From Streptomyces anulatus (GTDB lineage Bacteria; Actinomycetota; Actinomycetes; Streptomycetales; Streptomycetaceae), in assembly GCF_000721175.1 (NCBI RefSeq), contig NZ_JOEZ01000012.1, forward strand, positions 1 through 64,000: DNA of 64,000 nt, written 5' to 3'. Made by a program: the position numbers and the translations under genes. This document shows, piece after piece, positions 63,795 through 64,000 of this stretch. The notes beneath the pieces were generated by a model, which was given only the letters and a program-made list of their open reading frames with translations, had not been told where the DNA came from and searched no databases. The stretch's first letter is position 1. Every line of letters starts with the position of its first letter.

Positions 63795-63869
63795 ACGAGA
63801 AGGGCCCGCACCTCCATGACGCTGTTGGTCGATCACCAACAACGTCCTCCATGGGCGGGCCCTTCTCGT
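63795..63869. terminator. large nested bidirectional terminator
   Basis: An outer perfect 15-bp stem (63795-63809 and 63855-63869, ACGAGAAGGGCCCGC) encloses an inner hairpin TGTTGGT/ACCAACA (63823-63829 and 63835-63841) with further short pairing. Two direct copies of CCTCCATG lie between the stems. The converging genes end at 63776 and 63883. Confidence 0.8.
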
Positions 63870-63882
63870 GGCTGCGTGCGGA

Positions 63883-64000
63883 CTACGGGTGCTCGACGCC
63901 GTCCTCCAGCTTCTGGCCCCGCAGCAGGAACCAGGCGGCGACGGACGCCGCCAGCAGCACCGCCGCGCCGACGCCCGCCGCCGACCGCAGTCCGTCGACG
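63883..64000 (-). CDS. 3' end of a membrane protein gene (partial)
   Basis: The last 39 codons are visible. They encode one hydrophobic helix (GVGAAVLLAASVAAWFLL) and a polar end RGQKLEDGVEHP before TAG. The pattern of a final helix and short charged tail suits a multi-spanning transporter such as an MFS protein, but the family cannot be decided from this piece. It continues beyond the right edge. Confidence 0.6.
   Translation of the reverse strand, partial: VDGLRSAAGVGAAVLLAASVAAWFLLRGQKLEDGVEHP

Overview
The window reads as a stretch of core chromosome from a Streptomyces species. The DNA is very GC-rich, genes use GTG and TTG starts freely, third codon positions are almost all G or C, and terminators are long GC stems without a clear U-tract. 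The gene set (ssgB, the yajC-secD-secF-apt-relA block, a PIM-type glycosyltransferase/acyltransferase/PgsA block, a CGNR zinc-finger protein, a Ser/Thr kinase) is the usual streptomycete order. I see no plasmid, prophage, biosynthetic cluster or CRISPR array.

Layout. 1-6.3 kb: rarA, a VKOR-family protein, a metallo-hydrolase/hisS operon and a secreted-type cyclophilin, whose 3' end abuts a decayed IS200/IS605-type element carrying a tnpB pseudogene. 6.2-10.2 kb: a DUF349 coiled-coil gene behind a structured leader, converging on relA. 10.4-23 kb: a long minus-strand run in the order pgsA, acyltransferase, PimA-like glycosyltransferase, LemA-like protein, pdxS, pdxT, yebC, ruvC, ruvA, ruvB, yajC, secD, secF, apt. 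It covers phospholipid mannosylation, vitamin B6, Holliday-junction processing, protein export and purine salvage. 23.3-33.7 kb: an EF-G-like factor, an orphan membrane protein, a HIT protein, a potassium-channel-like protein, thrS, a coupled gene pair with a nuclease-like DUF4365 member, and a DEDD exonuclease.

33.7-43.7 kb: a large multi-spanning membrane protein flanked by two identical tRNA-Val(CAC) genes, a PGPGW membrane protein, ssgB, a CGNR regulator, small membrane proteins, a DsbA-like protein, a tandem GNAT protein, the p-aminobenzoate genes pabB-pabC, and a tRNA operon Gly-Cys-Val-Val-Val. 43.8-50 kb: a zinc-ribbon protein, an APH-type kinase, a small membrane protein, a Ser/Thr kinase, a SpoU methyltransferase and a siroheme/cobalamin methyltransferase (CysG type). 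50.2-55.3 kb: a BluB-CobT fusion with a very long disordered N-terminus, then CobL, so the corrin pathway dominates here.

55.4-64 kb: a GNAT protein; the methionine importer metN-metI-metQ, preceded by a Cys/Met-codon leader peptide and a palindromic operator-like site; small membrane proteins; a second GNAT; a small sigma factor; a Tat-exported glycerophosphodiester phosphodiesterase; an acyl-glycerophosphate acyltransferase; and the 3' end of another membrane protein.

The most interesting items are the decayed TnpB element with recognisable ends (5388-5957), the leader peptide and palindrome before metN, the structured leader of the DUF349 gene, the coupled DUF4365 pair, the BluB-CobT fusion, the repeat-bearing RuvC tail and the intergenic repeats at 50.1 kb.
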